This document shows positions 12,637 to 26,000 of a stretch of 64,000 bases of DNA, piece after piece. Position 1 is the first letter of the stretch. Each line of letters begins with the position of its first letter. The notes under the pieces are model-generated. The model had not been told where the DNA came from. It saw only the letters and a program-made list of their open reading frames with translations, and did no database searches. Source of the DNA: Tieghemiomyces parasiticus (lineage: Eukaryota; Kickxellomycota; Dimargaritomycetes; Dimargaritales; Dimargaritaceae); NCBI GenBank assembly GCA_027575765.1, contig JANBPT010000067.1, forward strand, positions 1 through 64,000, in the 5' to 3' direction. A program made the position numbers and the translations under genes.

Positions 12637-14392
12637 ACCCTGGCAACCACCCATCAGGACATTCAACAAGCTAGTCCTAACGGACCAGGACACTGGACAC
12701 CCCCTCCCCCTCCACCGCTTTCCCTTACGTCCCCTCCCGCACTTGTCGGTCGCCGGGTACATTGTCACCATGTGCAGTCCAACGCGATCCTATCTAAGGC
12801 GACCCTGATACCCACACTAATATCGACTGCCTATGCAGCATTGGATTAACCAAAGAATGAATGAACAGGTGTGCCTAGTACGCTGATCTCCTCCCTTTTT
12901 TTAATCGGATTTTTTACAAGCCACTCCATCCCTTCCCTCTCATCTCTGAGCGCTACTATAGCCCAGCGATCAGACACTGACGAGGACCAGCCTCTCCCTC
13001 CCTCGCACTCACCTTTACTAGCCTCCATTGGGACTAGCTCAGTCATTACCTCCTTTCCATAGCCTATTTTGCGGGGGGGAGGAGAGGGTGAGTCGGTGGG
13101 TGACAGGAGGGGAAGGAGGAGGTTGAGGAGTGTAGGCGAGGGAGGGCCACCTGGTCACCGGTGACCACCGTCGCCCCTGACACGCCTTTCCCAGCCCTCC
13201 TCCCCTGGCTGTAACTCGCCAGGCCGATGGTTTGCAGGGCCACAGGCCTTGTCGATTGTCGGCAAGCCTTCCGCCGATTCCAATGACTCCGTTATCAGTC
13301 TTTGCCACTCTCCTACCTGGCTTTATGCTGGGGCCTATACGGGTGAATTATACTGACGGTTGTAATCAGCCATCGGTAATACTTGTGCGACCGAGTGTGG
13401 CAAAGATGGAACCCTCCGATACTTCGAATAGAAAGCTTGGAGGAGAGGTATCTGGCCGTGGCTTGTGATGTCTTCGTTTTTATACGGGCAGGCACGACGA
13501 TACCCTTGCCACGAGAGTTGGCCGTTAGGAATGTCGGCAAGGTTAGCGGCCGGTGGTCTATTCGTTGCTGCGTGCCTGCCGTAGTACTCTGGCGACCTTG
13601 CCTTGCTGGCGTCGACTGGAGCGAACACCAAGGTTGGCCAAACCCCATTCACCAGGGGAAAACGGCTACAGTCAACCTTGGAGGTTATGCAGTAACCGTA
13701 TGCAGCTTTGCCCAACGGAACGACCTGACAAACTAGCGCGCCATGGCCATCCATGCCGTATCCTACACAATCAACCTTGTGGCTTTAGGGAGTGTTTGAA
13801 AAGATTTATTTCAAAGATAACAGGGCATTCAGGTACCAAAAAGGTCAACGTCATCTACCGAGTAGAGAACTCCGTCTACAGCGTGGCCACAGTGCATCTG
13901 CATTGACCACAGCTGGATAAAAAAGGGTGAGTGGTTTAGCAGAGACCAAGGCAGCACAGGTGCCACGCTTGGGATTCTTTAAAAGCAGGACGGGGTCGTG
14001 GGCGGGGGTGGATGTAGACACAATCGTGAATATAATATCAAAAAAGTTAAGTGGCATCGGGGCAAAGCGTTGGCGACAACCCACGGGGGTGGGCGGGCCG
14101 CCTTATCAGTTAAGGGGGCTAGATGGGGTCGAGAGAATAACACAAACTGTACAGACGAGGATGGGATGGGGGGGAGGATCCCAGACCTATAGAATGTTAT
14201 CCATCATGGGTGTGTATGCAGACAAAAAAACAAAAACAAGACGGAGGAGAGGGCAGGGTAGCCATGTGGAGGGTACAGTTGAGGTGCCCAAAATGGCACG
14301 CAAGTGAGCGACGGCCAAGACGAGGAGAGAAGAGTGTGTGATTATAGTACAAAAGGGAGGAGGGGTGGGGTGGGGGAGGGAGGTGGACAACC

Positions 14393-15499
14393 CTAGGCTT
14401 GGGTTACAGACATGGTGTCCGTGGTGGGGGCGCGCAGAATACCGCCGCAATTGTCAACCGGGTGGCCCATGGGCCGTTGGCAGGCGAACGGGTCGGGTGT
14501 GGGGCCCGAGCACGGAAGGTCGGCACAATCCATCACAGGGCGAGGCACAGGGGTGGACCGGCCGGTAGGGGCGGGGGACCCAGACCGGGGGCACTCGGAC
14601 GCGGTGGGAACGGGACTGGTGGTAGTCGACGCGGCGCGCGTATGGACGGTTGTGGCGGCCGCGCTTGCGATAGGGGGGCTAGGGGCCAGGCTGTGACGCG
14701 GCGCACGGGTCCGGACGGGGGCGGCGGCAAAGGTGCGCGGCCTCTTGGTCTCAACGGCCTCGTCAACGTCGGGAAGTTCCGAGCAGGAGCGCTTGCGGGT
14801 GGCGCGCAGGCTGGCCGTGGGAGCGCTAGTGACTGGAAGGGCCCGACGACCCTTAGCGGTGCCCTGTAATAAGACCAGTTTGACGTGGTGGTCCAAGGAC
14901 AGAGAAGCCGGTAGATGGGTGAAGAGTTCGGAGAGGCGGCTAAAATCCCAGGTCTTAGTCAGGCCGCGGACAAGGACCTCACGGTGGTGGTGGGTGGGCC
15001 AGAAAGCGACCAGACTGGTGAGCAGCTGGGCGATCTGGGCGGGGCTCCAGTCGTTGGTGACTTCGCGAATGAGCAGGGCGCGCCGCGTCTCGGTGGTCTC
15101 GATGACGGCGGCCTGGTCAACCTCAGCACCGGCTTCTCGCATCGCCATGTCGGCCCAGTCCTGGGTAACGACCCGGAGCACCTGGCTGATGGAGGACATG
15201 GTCCAACCGGAGAAGAGCCACTTGAAAGCGTTGGCGATGCGGTCGATGGGGTATTCGTTAGCGATACGGGAGAGGTAGTTGCTCGTGATGGCGACGTTGT
15301 CTTCGCTCTTGAGCCAGTGGCCAAAGGAGGCGCCGTAGAGGCTGTCCATCTGGTCGATACTGGACCCGACCTCGCGCCAGCTGGTAGGCGACGACTTGTG
15401 GGTCAGGTGAGCTAAGGATAGCTCCTCGTCAAAGCTGGGCAGGGCGCCCTTGGCCAGTGGTGTGGTAGGGTACGTTGGGGTATTCATGGTGAAGGCCAT
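14393..15499 (-). CDS. unknown protein with Trp-centred helical repeats and NLS-like tail
   Basis: Intact single-exon frame of 368 codons; I do not recognise the family. Residues about 45-215 look helical and carry at least three related units of the form hydrophobic-x(4)-T-x-x-W-x(4)-I-x-x-LL, around Trp99, Trp151 and Trp184 (for example REVTNDWSPAQIAQLLTSL and RGLTKTWDFSRLSELFTHL). This suggests an alpha-solenoid-like or stacked-helix module. Residues about 220-330 are basic and Pro/Ser/Thr/Ala-rich, with two basic clusters (RATRKR and KRPR, residues 232-255) resembling a bipartite nuclear localisation signal. The start may be Met1 or Met5. Upstream sequence on the sense strand is strongly pyrimidine-rich for over 1 kb, as for other genes here. 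No catalytic motif is visible, so a protein- or nucleic-acid-binding role in the nucleus is only inference. Confidence 0.75.
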   Translation of the reverse strand: MAFTMNTPTYPTTPLAKGALPSFDEELSLAHLTHKSSPTSWREVGSSIDQMDSLYGASFGHWLKSEDNVAITSNYLSRIANEYPIDRIANAFKWLFSGWTMSSISQVLRVVTQDWADMAMREAGAEVDQAAVIETTETRRALLIREVTNDWSPAQIAQLLTSLVAFWPTHHHREVLVRGLTKTWDFSRLSELFTHLPASLSLDHHVKLVLLQGTAKGRRALPVTSAPTASLRATRKRSCSELPDVDEAVETKRPRTFAAAPVRTRAPRHSLAPSPPIASAAATTVHTRAASTTTSPVPTASECPRSGSPAPTGRSTPVPRPVMDCADLPCSGPTPDPFACQRPMGHPVDNCGGILRAPTTDTMSVTQA

Positions 15500-17070
15500 G
15501 GTAGAAGGGGGGAAAGGAGGGTCACCACAAAATGACAGGGGTTAGACAAGGGTACAGTCCAAAAGGTCGAGGGTATGGCACTGGAATGAATAGGCAAGTC
15601 AGGGCTCGGTGTTCGGTCAGTTACAAATAGAGTTGGGTGGCAAGAAAAAAAGTGAGGTTGCCAAAAAAAAAAGTGTGTGTAGGGTTAGACTAGAAACAAA
15701 AGGTTAATATAATGGTAAGTACCAAAGCGAGTTTAGAGGTTAGCAAAAAAAAATCAAGGTGGAGGCTATGTCGGAAATAGCGACGACACAAGCCCTTTTA
15801 AAGGTAACGGGTAGATGTCAGTAAGCGGGATGCCAAGGGAAGGGGGTCGGGATAGGGAGGCGTTACGGTGGAGAGACAGGTGCGGTAATAGGAGAGAGGT
15901 GAGTGTGGATGACCGGGATGCCGGGGTGGGTGTATGGCGAAGGAGGGGAAAGGCAGGAACCGGAGTGGTGGGTTCGGAGGGCGAATAACTGCTATAGCCA
16001 GGGGGGTATGGGGCGTGTCGATTTATACGTGACGGGTGTAGGTGGTGTGTGCGCTTAGCAGTACTAAAGCAGGAAAGCTGGGCGTGTATGTGTAACCGAG
16101 GCGAACGGATGGTAGGACAGTTGCGATAAAAATAGGCAAGGGTACAGGCACCCAGAAAAGAGAGTGGTGAGGTAAGCTGAAGGTTGCAAGTGATGAAGTG
16201 GCGGACTAGCAAAATATAAATCGAAAAATACGACACGATTACAGCAGACGTGAAAGATGAGAAGGGGGAGGTAAGGAACAAGAAAAACAGAGGCAAGGGA
16301 AAAGTGGACAGTGGGAGGGCCAGGGGGGACGAGGGAAGGCGGAGGGATGGGTATATATGCCGGGTGTGTATGCGTATGCAATGCCGGGGGGCGTGGTTGG
16401 GTATAGCAGTGGAGGAAGAAGAGGGAAGAGGATGGGTTGCGGTTGGGTGATGTGAGTGTGGATTCAGACAGCACGGGCGATGGGTGGCGAGCCAGGTAAA
16501 CAAGACGGAAGGACAAGAGAGAGAGAGAAGGGTGAATGCTGGGGGAGGGGGGTAGGGCTAGAGGTGACGGCAAGATGCACACTAGGTGGATGGCCAAGTG
16601 ATAGGCACTAGGTGGCGGGAGGGCTAGAGGTTTGTGAGACGAGAGTCGGTGGGGATAGTGAAGGGGGTCGGCGACGATGGGGTTTATATAGGCTTCCGAG
16701 ACGCATGGTCCCGAGATGGAGGAGTGTACAGCTCCGGGGCACGCCCATGGCTGACAAAGGGGTGGGGTGGAGGCGCAAGGGAGTAGAAGGGGGAGGGTGG
16801 TGAGAAAAAAAGGGGAGGGCTTACCAAGAAAAAGAGGGAGGGGGAGTGTTCGATGGTTCGCTGTTCCCTGCGCCGGAAGGCGATGGGCTTCGCACACAGT
16901 GAAGGGGCGGGGCAATGTCGTCTCGAGGTCTCCCAAAGGCAGGAGGAGGGGGAAAGGGCAGTGATGACGCTAGCCACAATGCGGCCTGCAATGAAAGGGT
17001 GGGAGGTCTCGGGCCGTGGACCACCTTTTTCTGCGAGGCCCGGGGTCCGTTGTTGCAGGGCACCCATTGT
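15500..17070 (-). promoter_or_regulatory. pyrimidine-rich leader/promoter of the 15.5 kb gene
   Basis: The plus strand is purine-rich (A/G) for about 1.5 kb, so the minus strand, which is the sense strand of the gene starting at 15499, is C/T-rich. CT-rich DNA lacks TAA, TAG and TGA, and this explains the long minus-strand frames here (up to 290 codons) whose translations are only Pro/Ser/Leu/His-rich. CT-rich sense-strand leaders also precede the genes starting at 58406 and 63130. No TATA box was identified. Confidence 0.5.
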
Positions 17071-20000
17071 TTGCCGTGAAAGACTCCGCCAGGCTCAGGC
17101 CCCACCGGCGTATGTACGTGTATATGAGACGAGCCGATGTTGGTTTGTGTAGTGGCGTCGACGCGAGGGCTTAAAGGTGAAGGTGAGGCTAGGCGAGCGT
17201 TAGGGTGGGGTAGAGGAGGCTACCGGACGGCCATAAGCCAGGCCAACAACTGCGACAATTATTGTTCGTTGGGCGTAAATCCACCACCGAGACTGCCACC
17301 CTCCTCCCCTCCCGACTTCGTCAGGAGAGAACGCGGCGGACAGCGACGGCCACGATGGATTTTCTTCGGCCGAGATCGAATAGCAGCCCCAGGTCAACCC
17401 GGAAGACTGGGTCGAATAGTGGCGGTAGGCCTGACCCCCACATGCGTCGACCCCGATGGTTTAGGAATTCTTTGGGTAAGGGTTGTGCACAAAAATACGC
17501 AGGCGGGAAGGCGTATGCAGCCCGACTGCATGGCCGCCAATCCGGCCGAGTCAACCAGACCGGCCGTAGCATCTCGGTAGGAGCACCTGTCCTTGGCTAG
17601 GCTTGATCAAGCGACTAGGGAAGCAGAAGTAAACCCGCATTGGCATGCCATCCGCCACAGGGACAGAAAAAGGCTTGGAAAGTGAAGGCATAGTGACCAG
17701 CTCTGGACGCCATACAGGTAGATTCGTGCCATACCAACCTGGCCGTCCTTTTGGGCACCGGTACCACACCTCCCTCCGGGGAAGCCAGGGGCCACGACCG
17801 GAACGGGTGGTACGTCGCGCCTAGGTCCTGCCCGGAGCGAAGGCTGTGATCTCGACATTCACCGGCGAGGGTGGGGGGTATTGACTCTCCCCGGCAAGGT
17901 CACGGAGCTGGCCACCCCTTTTGGTAAGGCTGGACGGAGAGCACCTAAGGCATAAAGTCTTCAATGCGCCAGGGCATCGTGGGAGGGGGGGGGCGCTGAC
18001 CCCACCCATGAGAGGCGCTGCACTTAAGCGACGTTAAATAAACATACCTCGTCCACCTCCTATGCACCACGCACGGGTCAATAGAAAGCCCACTCGGTGG
18101 CAGCCGCCCGCATGGTGCTGTGGAGGGATACACCCCCCGTTCAGATGAACCAGCGGGATGGGAGTGGCAGCAGCGCCCCCTCTCCCTTCCAAGCGAGGGC
18201 GGCCGACTGATGCGTGATAACTGGGTGCAGGATTGGCTGTGCGCCAGCCCGGATCATGGTGCATTTTGGGTGGCCGGTACCTTGCGTGCCGCCCCGTTGT
18301 GGTGGTCGCGGCCGGGAAAGCTACCGCACCTGGAAATTCGTTCGATCATACACATACCCGCGGCAGTCGTCCCAGTACAGCCGGCTGGGAGCTACACTTG
18401 CCCGCCCCTCCAACTTGTCCGATTCCACTGCGATGCCGATCAGTGCTGGAATATGCAAGCCAGCCGACTCCTAGCCGCTTACCGCCGAGTAGTCTGGCGG
18501 ACTTGCGGTGGGTTTCCGAGTACCGCGCTACCGCTACGGATACCGCCAAGCAGGTGACGGGGACATCCCTCTGGGAGGGATCGTGCGGTCGAAGGGCGTA
18601 GGGTGAAACACTAGTGCAGGCGACAAGGGGCATACAGCAGACCGAGGGAGGTCGTCACGATAGTTACGCTGCGCGGGCCAGCCCTTACAGCCACCTGCCA
18701 GGCCTAGCCCCCTTTCGACGCCCGTCACCCTGCAACCCTTACCACCCATCTCGTCGCGATTGCATCGATTCGCCGCTAGCATACGATGAGAGTCGGGTAC
18801 TATGGGCCGGCCAACCCCACCCCCCGCCAGCCTCCTCCTGACCGTTCCCACCAACCTATAGCGCGCATACAGGGCCGACGCTAACCCTGGCTGGTCAGCG
18901 CCTTCGTTCTAGTTTCCCACCTATCCTGCTTTACCCACATACATCCCCACCCTTTATCTTTTTCCCCCCTGGAACCGCCTGGCCGGCCTCTCGCCAACTG
19001 TTGTAGGGACAATCCCCACCCCTTTTTGGCGCTGCCCCCCCCTCTATTTCCCACAGCACCCACCGACCCACATCTCTGCCACCCTTCCCTCCCCACCCTG
19101 GTCCGTCCGTCAATCTGAAGAAACGGTACTGCGCGGTGGTCCGACCTTTATTTGTCGCCCTCCGACCGTTTAATCATGTTTCTTTTCTGAGGCTGCCCAG
19201 CTACTCGTCTGCACTAGGGACCGGGTGCCCCCCCCCGTAAGGGCCGGGGGGTTCGGTTCCTCCTCCTTCGATAGCACTTGTCGACCCAGCCACCGTCCAC
19301 GCACTCGCGCCTGGCGGGCGCCAACGAAACAATAGATTAATGCGGGCTAGTCGCCGTAAGGATCGCTAGGACTCACCCCCTCCCCTTCACTCTCACTGTC
19401 TCCCTTTTAATGGCGGGCGGGATATGGAGGTTGACCAGGGCTTGTAAAACACCAGGCCTGGCTGGCCCTCTATGTCGGGGTGCATAGAAGGACTGGGCTG
19501 CGAGCGGCGAATATGATGGATTGGCGTAAATGACAATTTCTAGACCGTCTGCTTGGGGCGGTAACACAGCATACAGCCCGGCCAGCGATGGGCGGTAGTG
19601 GGGGATACACAATGGCCACTTCATGTGCACCACATCTTAGCACCCGCCGCCGTAATTTATAACTGTGTTGTACGCCACAGAGAGTCCGTAGTCGCCACAG
19701 ACATACGTCCCTCCCTTAGCCTTCGCACTCAAATGGACCCCAGTGCTTAGACACAATGGTGCCCGGTGGCCCCTTCCCTTCCCCAGCCCGCCCGAGGTGT
19801 CCTCTCGGCGTCTCTCACGCCTTTGATCACGGAAACACCCTCTCCCCCACCCTTGCCACTCGGTCCCCCCACCCACCCGACAGTATCGTGCGGTCCGATC
19901 TAAAGGCCCGCCAGGCCTGCCCAAAATCTGTGCCCACCCTGCCATCCTCAACCCGGCCGCATCCCTTTGCTACCTTATCGCACGACAGCGGCGGTGAAGA

Positions 20001-21601
20001 CGACGACGGTGATGGTGGTGGGCCATCTTCGATCCTTCTTCGTGGCAGGAATTGTCGTCGTAACCGGTTTGGTCTCGCCAGACACGACGCGCGCCGCAGG
20101 GTTACACCGAGTCGCCAACCCGACGAATCAGTGACGTGTCGCCCATTTGACCGTGGTGTCGACGGGTTACGCAGGGCCAGTCGGCCGACCAGGGGGCTGG
20201 TGCTAACTCAAGCTTAGCTAGTTGTTTATCGACCAGCCATTCCAAGTCACAGCCACACACATCCTCCCCCCTCTTCCCTGCCCCCTCGGCCGTGGCCAAG
20301 AGCTAGCTAACTTGCCAATTTCCGATGAATGGGCCAAGCTTCTTACGACTTCAGCCGTAACTACCGCCATGGACTGTTGACCAGTCCCCTGCTAAGCAAT
20401 AAAGCGCGTCCTGGAAAGAAAAAAAAACACTTGAGAGGGGTGGCTAGCAAACACAACAGACAAGTGACCACGGCCCTCCTCGTCATAGTTTCCGTGGTAG
20501 CCAGCCGAATGGTTGGTCCCATTTTGAGTGTTTTTTTTTTCAGCTACGCTTTTAATGAAATACGGGGGGGGGAAGGTTTGTTCACCGTTATGATTATTTT
20601 TAGCGCAGGTGCATGCCTCGTTTATGCTATGGTTTCGCAGGGCGTTTCTCAATTATCTAGTGAGCGGATGAGGTGAATTTCGTTGTATAATAGCAAGGGT
20701 TGGGGGAGGGGGAATCTCTTTAACGGCAGGAGCGAGTCATTTCGACCTATTACCGGTACTCATCGCCTGGCCGCCGGCTTTATCTACCTCTTTAACTCCT
20801 CTCTTTAAACTCCTTTATGTCTATTTTTACAACTACGCAGTGACATAGGCTATGTGTACGAAGCCATCCTCTAGGAGCGATAGACCGTGGATTTATTCTT
20901 GGTGTGTGTTCAAGCTCGTAGACCCACAAAGAGCCACCGGCCAAAGGCGACAATGTACATTATTAACTTAAACCTACTGTCGAGCCCATAGGGCGGTGCA
21001 AGGAAGGAAAGGTTTAGCAGAGAGGCGGCTAATGAAGGCCGACTAAGGGAGTCAATAAAGCATCTATGGAAATGGAAGCGAGGGGGTGTAAAGGGTCGAC
21101 AGGGCTCCCAGGCCTCGGCGTTCGGTGGAATGCTGTGTCTCTTCCCCCTTCCTTGTATCCTTCGAGGGGGGAGGGCTTTACTGCATATGTAGGAGATATC
21201 TACAGGCCAAAAAATCCGGCAAGGTTGTGCCACGACATACAGTGAAGGGCCAAGGGAGATTTTGTGATATGAGATAGAACTGTGGCCGCCCTTCTCTGCT
21301 TCTGACCCGGCCGGGTCTCGGGTCACCCACCAGGCTCTTCAGCCGCTGCTACGTGCGTTAGGCCTAACCGCCAAAGGATTCGGGGCCCTCCATTCCGGTA
21401 CGTTTCGCCCTAAAGACCCAAACTACTCTCCCCTCTCCTCCCCTGTCTACGTTGCTACGCGGTTCGCTATCGTATCGTTCATGCCGATAAGCCGGCCCGC
21501 CAATATTCATTGCGAACACAAGAGGGTGAGGCTTAAGGAGTTGTGGTTGATATTCATATAGGTGCTCAGAAGTAAAATGAAAGGGAGGGTATATGTATGT
21601 A

Positions 21602-21627
21602 TGTGTGTGTGTGTGTGTGTGTGTGTG
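21602..21627. repeat. (GT)n microsatellite
   Basis: GT dinucleotide tract preceded by a short TATG tetranucleotide repeat. Confidence 0.9.
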
Positions 21628-23036
21628 CGGGAGAGGGTAGGAGGTGGTCCGATCCCCGCTAAGTGACCCAGGCTAACCGTTCCGTCCGACTTGCGCCAGG
21701 GAAATGAATATGAGGCCCCCCTAGTACCGCCCTTTCCCTCACCAGTCGCAGCCAGCTCCCCTGCTCTACATTAGCTCTCCTTACCTTACATCCTTTCAAT
21801 GTAGTAAGGGTTACGTTCCACTTGGTCTTCAGCAATAATTCCTGCATTAGGACTACGCCCTAGGCTGTGGAGTATCTTAGCGGGTAGATTCAATCATTCG
21901 CTCTTTTTCACTCTGCCTGGTGCATCGGAGATTCTTCAAGTCCACTCCCACTTGCACCAAACCGTTAGCTTTACCCCCCCCTCTCGTCTCCCCTCCAAAA
22001 AATATTACACAGCAGGTCACCGTCATCGCATGCCACAGGACAGCCCTCGCCTCTTGCGGGCGCTCGAGCTCCCCAGCACTTGCATGATATCGCACTGTGT
22101 CAAATCGGATTGACCTCCGCCGCCAATTTAGTGTCGGCATGGGAAACCGGCAGGTAGGAGGGTGGAATGTGTGTGGAGTGAGGCTGAGCAACATCCCCGC
22201 GCCATCCCACCCCCTATTTTTCTTTGGATCCCATCACTTTCCAGCAGTATCAGATTGGGCCGTTCATGAAAGGTTAGAAGGCAAAGGGGTTGAGAAGATA
22301 GGAGGGGTCGTATTCTCTCGTCATGGCCCAACAACATCAAGGTACTCACACAGGTGTGCTGTGGTTGTGGTTGGAGTCGGTACTATGGTCCGATTATGTC
22401 CGTTGGTTTCATTGCGTTATAGCCTTTATTGCCATTATCAAACAAGGTTGGTTTCCTCCCCCCCCACCTTTATCGTCCATGCTTCACCCGCACACAAACC
22501 ATCTCATCCGCTATAGACAATGGTCGGCAGTGGCCGATGGCCCCGCTCGAGCCCCCCCCCCTCGCTCCCACCCCGAGCCCTTCATTGGCCGGGGGCAGCG
22601 CGGGATCACCACGCTTTCGACTCTTTCTTTCACTCAACTCTTGTCGACCGGCCACTCTCCACCTACTACCTTCCCCCCTTTAAACCTTATCCTTATGTGT
22701 ACCTCACCCTCCACACTCGTCTAAGCCCATTCACACTCGTCGTTCCCTACCCCCCCTGCTCTCCTCCCCTGCACCTCGAGGCTTTCACCACCACCGCAGC
22801 TCCGATGCACTTAATTGTAAACACGTCCACACCCACGCCCGTCCGCTTAGTAAATGGGCTCTTCCTGCAGATGAATGTACCTGTTTTGCAGCCAGGATAT
22901 ACTCCAAGGTGGCGGTGGCGAACAGGCAACCCGAAGTATGAGGGGTGCATGTCGGTGGAGCTATTGTCGTGCAGGCGGTAGGAGGGGCGGTTTCTTCAGG
23001 CGGCCGAGGTGAGGCTGTATCAATTGGATGGTTGGA

Positions 23037-23042
<6 letters not shown>

Positions 23043-23067
<25 letters not shown>
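23043..23067. repeat. (CA)n microsatellite
   Basis: Uninterrupted CA dinucleotide tract in non-coding DNA. Confidence 0.9.
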
Positions 23068-26000
23068 TGTATACATACAGAGTGTGGTGGTGATGGAACG
23101 AATACTTGGACTCCAGAGCCCAGGTAACTCGTTTTGTGTGTACGCCGGGATGACTAGGCCTATACAGCCCAGGTCACTGCCGTTGTGTCTTTTACTGGGC
23201 TTGTTTAGGAAGGTGGGTCCGACCCTGTTCGCACCGCATATCCCGCGATGCATCATCCGCCAAACGACGCGCATCTGGCTCCACACATGCGCAGCTCCTC
23301 ACCCCGCCTCCCTCCCCCTAGCTGATATCCCGGGCGAATCTCTGTCACCGCCTCCTCTTAATACCCCACCTTTCCCCTCCGCTGCGGTACCGGTCGACAG
23401 CCTGGCGATACTGGATCGCGCGGGCACCAAGCCAGTTTACGCCCTCTCCATGCATCTCCTGTCTCTCCCTGTGTTGTCCCCGCTCTTTATCAGTACTGGC
23501 GCCGCCTCTAACCGTACTTCCTGGTGTTTATCTTAGAGCCCAAACGATTGCCGTCGACTTTTCTCCGCACTCATCTTAATTTGGGCAAGGGGAGAGCAGT
23601 CTTGCTTTGATCTCTGGCCTTGGTACCTCTATTGTGGGTCATGGCGCCCTGAATCGGCTACCTATACCGTCGATGGAGCGTTGTTTTTCTGCAGCCCCCT
23701 CCCCCTCTCCTCCTCCCACTTTTTCACCCGATACAGACCATACCTGTTATTACCCTATTTTATTTGTTTTCGTTTACCATCGGCTACTATGTTTACACTA
23801 CCCGCGGCCTCTCACAGACGGGTGTTCAGAAGGTCGCTGACAATGTAAATCACAACAGTCTGGGGGATGATTATGGAGGGGGTGAGTCGAGTGAAGTCGG
23901 TACACTATACATCAGGGCCAACTCAACCGAGCCACAGTTGTACTGACAATCCACACCAAGAAACGGGGGTGTTCAGACCCGGCAGTTGTAAGTGCACGAG
24001 TGTACCTTCATATCCTAAAACGGAACCGGCCGAGTGCCTGTAGATGCCCCTTGCCCTTCACCTTGACTTTTTAAGTGAGCGTAGCCACCTGATCGAGACC
24101 AGGGCTCCCTCTCTCTCCATCTCTTTCTCTCTCTCACTCTCTCTCCTCGTCCATTCTCTGTGGCTATGTAACTGTCTACACAATGTTTCATACAGCATAT
24201 TATATTACAAGTATGAAATGACCCCCGTCTCGGATGGTCAGCCTCTGAAGATGCGGGCGAAAGAGCGAGAGTGGAAAAAAAAAGCGAGAATGGGCGATGT
24301 GCAGTGTGGACAGGCGCAATGTGGAGGAGGAGGAAGTTAGAGGCTGGCTTGCAAGTCGGTCCGGGTCCAACACTGACTAAATGAGATGTATTTTATTTTA
24401 AATCATCAACTCCCGCCCCTCGAATGAGGGATGGTGTGGTCGTGTGAACGGGTCGGAAGGGATGGGATGACCCTCTCTTTTAGAAGGAAGCTAACTCTGG
24501 TGTGTCCCGCGCTGTTTGTTTACCTAATTTCTTGATGACTTTAGGTGGCGGGCAACCCGATTCGTACAGCATGGCAAGGCAAGGGAATCACCTACAATTG
24601 CTAAATCAGGACAGTGCCATCGGAGGCCCCCTACTCTGCTCACTCACTCACACATTATCCATCTCTCTCTCCGCTTCAATGGTAAAGAGAGAGTGTGCAC
24701 CGAAAGGATAGGTGTGAAGTAAGTATGATGATACTAGGGAATGTGGGCAGTGAGCCGGGGCGGATACCTCGTTTAATGTAGGTATACTGGAGGAGGGAGG
24801 GGGTGGCGGCGGCGGTAAGAGTTGTTTACACTAGGATGCGATAAATAATGGAGACGGTTTATTTACCCGGAGTCTGGTTAGTGGCGGCGACAAGAGGTGA
24901 TTGGATTGTGGAGAAGGGAGGAGGAGGGGGAAGAGGGGGGGGCTGGTACTGAATGGCTTCATTATGTGGTCGGGCCAACCACTTTCCGTTAAAGAGCACA
25001 TCCTCTAGGTCGGGGTTCAACTTTCTTGATGACAACGCCATAGCACACCGCCCCTCCCTCATTCTTTTCTACCGCAATGGGCGTGTTCTCTACATCCCCT
25101 TTCTCCGCCACACATCGCCATCAGTTGCAGTGGTTCTACTGTCGAAATCTAATTAAGGCGGATGATACTGGCCTCATGATTGGAGTGGCACTCCGGTGTG
25201 CATCGTCCTAGACGGAGGGGTCTATCTATCCGTTGACTCCCACCGGTACACTTGGTACCCTACAAATAGTTAGGGTATCAAGTGTAAACCCCATAGCAGT
25301 GGTAGTGGCTCGCTATTGGGCTTTCACACCCCGCATACCCTGGGCCCTAGTATCTTGCTGTCGTGCGGCACGAGGAACGCAAGCTGGCCAAGGACATAGT
25401 AACCCCTCGTGATCAAAGAGTACATTACCGTCATATCCTCCATGGAGTCTTGTTGCAGTAGAGTGCGCGGCCTGATATTGATGCAAAATATCACCATGTT
25501 ATCAGTCTAAAGACGTGATCACAACCGATGAAGGAATGGGACTGCAACAGCTACTGCTAGCAAGTCAGTGCAGTAGAGGGGGGGGACGCATGAAAAACAG
25601 GTTTACTATCCTCTTCAGTCGGAACACCGTGAGCTGGCGGCCTCGCACATATCTTACCCTCTTTCTCCCCTTCGATATTCCTGAAGGACAGGAGCTCTAG
25701 CTGCATCTTCCCTCTCCCTCACCGCCTTTTTTTTCTCATTTGGTAAATAGTAGCGAAGGGGTAGGATATCGGAAATGAGGATTAGCACAGTCACCCCGTT
25801 TCATTTCCCTCCCACCGACACAGCCTACGTCTGTTATCAATCCCTATTTAGGTGGGGATATCATTCCATGCCCGACATAAACCGGTACATCACAGGGAGG
25901 GAGGATGGGTGTGTGTGTGTGGGGGGGGGGGAGAAGCTAAGCGGATATTGAAATTAGTGGTGACAGAGAAGGCAGATAGGGGGTGAGAGGGAGGTGGAGG

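Larger units (their letters stand above)
7090..14392. other. intergenic, 7.3 kb, no gene supported
   Basis: This stretch holds only short frames with no recognisable family. It contains pyrimidine-rich tracts on the plus strand (8220-8470 and 9830-9890), a CT microsatellite, several G/C homopolymers (near 9264, 9779, 10232 and 11860), a short CTACTA-type triplet tract near 9320, and a 9-N gap at 12571. Frames of 110-147 codons between 9537 and 9980 and between 13313 and 13754 overlap one another on both strands and resemble no family I know, so I treat them as chance. Spliced genes with very small exons cannot be excluded. Confidence 0.5.

Noticed and set aside
13313..13754. Three overlapping frames of 111-139 codons on both strands
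   Set aside because: None resembles a known protein, and mutual overlap on both strands points to chance absence of stops in GC-rich DNA.
15766..16936. Overlapping minus-strand frames of 245 and 290 codons
   Set aside because: They lie in a pyrimidine-rich tract that lacks stop codons by composition; the translations are Pro/Ser/Leu/His low-complexity and overlap in different frames.
20329..20676. 115-codon frame with two hydrophobic segments
   Set aside because: It could be a small membrane protein, but it runs through poly-A and poly-T tracts and has no family resemblance or splice context.
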